Source: Micromonospora musae
Lineage (GTDB): Bacteria; Actinomycetota; Actinomycetes; Mycobacteriales; Micromonosporaceae
Assembly: GCF_003626635.1 (NCBI RefSeq)
Contig: NZ_RAZT01000011.1
Location: 62,001 to 126,000, forward strand
Direction: 5' to 3'
DNA length: 64,000 nt
Below are positions 61,490 through 64,000 of the stretch, piece by piece. Positions within the stretch are counted from its first letter, which is position 1. Every line of letters starts with the position of its first letter. Below the pieces are notes generated by a model. It searched no databases. It worked only from the letters and a program-made list of their open reading frames with translations, and was not told the DNA's origin. Position numbers and translations under genes: made by a program.

Positions 61490-61936
61490 ATGCGTACGCA
61501 GCGCCAGGTCGTCGACTACTCGCTCCGGAAGCGAGCGGTGCTGCGTGAGCTCCTGGCCGGCCGGGTCGGCACGTACGACGTCTGCGACGCCTCGCCGTAC
61601 CTGAAGAACGCGGCTCGGTTCCACGGCGAGCCGACCGACGAGCGCTGCCCGATCTGCCGGAGCGAGAACCTCATCCACGTCCACTACATTTACGGCGACG
61701 AACTCAAGCAGTCGGCCGGCCAAGCCCGCACACTGGCGGAGCTGCCCGTGCTGGCGATGACGCTACGTGAGTTCCAGGTGTTTGTGGTGGAGGTGTGCCT
61801 CGGCTGTGACTGGAACCATCTCGTCGAGCAGTACCTGCTCGGCCGGGACGGTCTGGCCGAGGCCGGATCGGAGGCCGAAGCGGTGGGTGGCGATGCCTCC
61901 GGCCCGGTGCACCGAAGGCGAGAGGCCCAACGGTGA
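61490..61936 (+). CDS. DUF5318 zinc-ribbon-like protein
   Basis: The 148-residue protein matches the actinobacterial DUF5318 family, often encoded just upstream of the bifunctional penicillin-binding protein. It starts MRTQRQVVDYSLRKRAVLRE and has two cysteine pairs, CPIC (53 and 56) and CLGC (103 and 106), which could bind one zinc ion as a ribbon. The segment VHYIYGDELKQSAGQAR between them is family-typical. The last 30 residues are variable. The function is unknown; its position suggests a link to cell-wall synthesis. Confidence 0.88.
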   Translation: MRTQRQVVDYSLRKRAVLRELLAGRVGTYDVCDASPYLKNAARFHGEPTDERCPICRSENLIHVHYIYGDELKQSAGQARTLAELPVLAMTLREFQVFVVEVCLGCDWNHLVEQYLLGRDGLAEAGSEAEAVGGDASGPVHRRREAQR

Positions 61937-62132
61937 GTCCACACCGGTCGCCCGTTCCCGGCGTCACGCAGGATCGCCAGGGTGGACGACGGTGATTGGT
62001 CCGATAGGCCCGATTGATCGGGAAACGACGTCACGCGTCCGGCACGTTCGTGTCGTGGAAATGCGTGAATCAGCTCACGGCAACCCGGTGGTGGCGCAGC
62101 GGTGCCCCACCGCGACCGGCAGGGTGTGAGGA

Positions 62133-64000
62133 ATGAACTCGTACGGCGATCCCAGTTCGCGCGGGCGGGCACAGATCCCGAATCCGAGCGGAGGCCCCGG
62201 GCGGGGCGCGGACGACGGCTACCGGCGTGAGGACGCGCGCGGTGACGGCTGGTCGGCCCCGGAGGCATCCGCCTCCCCCGGACGCGCCTCGGTGACACCA
62301 CGCGGCACGAGCTCGGGCGGGCGGGCCTCCGTCTCGCCCCGGGGCGGTGCCTCGGGCGCGGCGTCCGTCGGCTCGGCCTCGGTCGGTTCGGCCTCGACAG
62401 GTCGCTCCGGCCGGGCGTCCGTCCCGGTCTCACCGGCGCCGGGTGGCGCGTTCGGTCGCGGAGGCGCCGGCCGGGCCTCGGTTCCGGTCTCCCCGGCCGG
62501 ACCGGCGGGTCGGGCCACCGTCGGTGCCGCTGCCGTGGGCGCGGCCTCCGCCGGGCGAGCGAGCGTGGGATCGGCGTCGGTCGGCGGTCGGGCCTCGGTG
62601 GCCCGGGCGAGTGTCCCGCCGGGCGCGGGTGGCCCGGGCGGCCCCGGTGGGCCCACCGGACCGCGTCGCAGCCGGGGTGCGGGTGACTCCGCCGCCGCGG
62701 CGCGGGCGAAGAAGCGCAAGCGGATGAACATCGTCATCGCCGGCTTCGCGGTGCTCATCATGCTCGCCGGCATCGGCGTCGTGGGCTTCACCTACTACTC
62801 CACCAACGTGGTGCTGCCCGAGGCGCTCAACCCGCCGCAGGCGACCACGCTCTACGCCGCCGACAACAAGACGATCATCGCGAAGGTGGGCCAGGAGAAC
62901 CGCACCCTGGTCACCATCGACCAGATCCCGAAGTACGTGCAGGACGCGGTGGCCGCGGCCGAGGACCGGAACTTCTACCGGCACTCCGGTGTGGACTACA
63001 AGGGCATCGCCCGCGCCGCCTGGAACAACTTCACCGGCGGCGACAAGCAGGGCGCGTCGACGATCACCCAGCAGTACGCGCGCAACGCGTACGACAACCT
63101 GAAGGACGACACGTACGCCCGGAAGGTGAAGGAGGCGATTTTCGCCTCCAAGCTCAACGATCAGTTCTCGAAAGAGAAGATCATGGAGCACTACCTCAAT
63201 GTGATCTACTTCGGGCGGGGCGCGTACGGCATCGAGGCGGCGGCGCAGACCTACTTCGGCAAGTCGATCAGCAAGGTCACCCCGGCCGAGGGCGCCGTGC
63301 TGGCGGCGCTGATCAAGCAGCCGGAGCCGAGCTCCACGCACCAGGGTTACGACCCGGCGATCAACGAGGTCGACGCCAAGGGCCGCTGGGACTACGTCAT
63401 CAAGGGCATGGTCGAGGAGGGCTGGCTCAACGCCCCGGGCAAGGAGCCGGCGCCGACCGAGTACCCGACGAAGACCCTCAAGCCGCCGAAGAAGGGTGGC
63501 GTCGGAATCGACTTCGGCGTCAACACCCCGTACGGCAACGTGATCAACTATGTCCGGCAGGAGATGCGGGAGAAGGGCATCTGCGTCGAGGACGAGGCGT
63601 CCGCCACTGAGGCCAAGCCGCTCTGCTCGCAGGCGCTGATGTCGGGCGGTTACCGGATCCGCACCTCGATCGACACCAAGATGCAGCAGGCGGCGCTCGA
63701 GGTCGCCCAGCGGAAGACCAAGGGCTCGGAGCTCGCCGGCCAGCCGTCCAACCTGATGGCCGCGGTCGTGGCCGTCAACCCCAAGAACGGTCGGGTGCTC
63801 GCCTACTACGGCGGTGACACCGGCGTCGGCACCGACTACGCCGGCAAGAACACCGACACCATGGGCAACGTGACGGGCGGCCACTCGCCCGGCTCCAGCT
63901 TCAAGATCTACACGCTGGCGGCGGCGCTCAAGGCGGGCAAGTCCCTCCAGTCGCGCTGGAAGGGCAAGGGCTTCACGCCCGACGGCGTGAAGTTCAAGGT
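62133..64000 (+). CDS. ponA: Class A penicillin-binding protein (PBP1A/PonA type), 3' end missing
   Basis: The gene runs past the window end with 622 codons visible. The cytoplasmic N-terminus (about 1-195) is Gly/Ala/Ser-rich with repeated GRASV units. One membrane helix follows at about 198-222. The GT51 glycosyltransferase domain has the catalytic Glu277 in AAAEDRNFYRHSG and the motifs GASTITQQYARNAY and NVIYFGRGAYGIEAAAQ. The transpeptidase domain begins near GYRIRTSIDTKMQQAA, with active-site Ser588 in SPGSSFK. Such enzymes polymerise lipid II glycan and cross-link it. The ATG at 62133 follows GAGGA closely. Confidence 0.95.
   Translation, partial: MNSYGDPSSRGRAQIPNPSGGPGRGADDGYRREDARGDGWSAPEASASPGRASVTPRGTSSGGRASVSPRGGASGAASVGSASVGSASTGRSGRASVPVSPAPGGAFGRGGAGRASVPVSPAGPAGRATVGAAAVGAASAGRASVGSASVGGRASVARASVPPGAGGPGGPGGPTGPRRSRGAGDSAAAARAKKRKRMNIVIAGFAVLIMLAGIGVVGFTYYSTNVVLPEALNPPQATTLYAADNKTIIAKVGQENRTLVTIDQIPKYVQDAVAAAEDRNFYRHSGVDYKGIARAAWNNFTGGDKQGASTITQQYARNAYDNLKDDTYARKVKEAIFASKLNDQFSKEKIMEHYLNVIYFGRGAYGIEAAAQTYFGKSISKVTPAEGAVLAALIKQPEPSSTHQGYDPAINEVDAKGRWDYVIKGMVEEGWLNAPGKEPAPTEYPTKTLKPPKKGGVGIDFGVNTPYGNVINYVRQEMREKGICVEDEASATEAKPLCSQALMSGGYRIRTSIDTKMQQAALEVAQRKTKGSELAGQPSNLMAAVVAVNPKNGRVLAYYGGDTGVGTDYAGKNTDTMGNVTGGHSPGSSFKIYTLAAALKAGKSLQSRWKGKGFTPDGVKFK

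Overview
The window is a contiguous chromosomal segment from a very GC-rich actinobacterium. Strong GC bias at third codon positions, frequent GTG and TTG starts, the order dnaA-dnaN-gnd-recF-dciA-gyrB-gyrA, the rpmH-rnpA-yidD-yidC-jag-rsmG-parA-parB block and the sigM-trxB-trxA-cwlM cluster all point to Actinomycetota. The protein character suggests Micromonosporaceae (Micromonospora or Salinispora type), which is an inference. No insertion sequence, prophage, CRISPR array or rRNA operon was seen. The centre of the window is the chromosomal origin: a DnaA-box-rich gap of about 780 bp between dnaN and dnaA (31630-32409).

Layout. Positions 1-10 kb hold a cut-off lipoprotein gene, a sigma-factor/beta-propeller pair, proS, sufE, a DsbA-like protein, a YbaK deacylase and a leftward run of membrane and NAD(P)-binding proteins. 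At 10-19.7 kb lie a giant P-type ATPase, a FUSC transporter, small enzymes and a lower-GC Nudix gene beside tRNA-Ala. At 19.7-31.6 kb (leftward) come tRNA-Ala, a DLW-39 peptide, tRNA-Ile, a DUF3566 protein, gyrA, gyrB, OhrR, DciA, RecF, Gnd and DnaN. Then come oriC and dnaA. At 34.8-41 kb (rightward) are rpmH, rnpA, yidD, yidC, jag, rsmG, parA and parB. At 41-54.6 kb are a HIT-like protein, a Ddl-like ligase, an aminotransferase, a GNAT protein, CwlM, TrxA, TrxB, an ECF sigma factor with its anti-sigma factor, a membrane pseudokinase and MurJ. At 54.7-64 kb are the CCA-adding enzyme, flotillin/NfeD, Ogt, inositol-phosphate synthase with a PadR regulator, a DUF5318 protein and a class A penicillin-binding protein cut by the window end.

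How the genes work together. The middle block holds the machinery that starts, clamps, untangles and segregates the chromosome: DnaA, DnaN, DciA, RecF, gyrase and ParAB. Four 14-bp parS cores lie at 38.8-41.4 kb and a one-mismatch copy at 5.8 kb. The right block links cell-wall control (MurJ, the separated pseudokinase, CwlM, a Ddl-like ligase, PBP1A) to redox control (TrxAB, a SigM-like factor). TTATCCACA-type DnaA boxes also cluster at three places outside the dnaA-dnaN region.

Most of the window is conserved core genome. The observations most worth following are the MurJ pseudokinase encoded as its own membrane protein, a P-type ATPase with a degenerate second ATPase half behind an overlapping leader peptide, parS sites inside the parA reading frame, long palindromes at the ohrR and padR promoters, a glyoxalase-family gene with no normal start codon, DnaA-box clusters away from oriC, and GRASV repeats in the cytoplasmic tail of the penicillin-binding protein.
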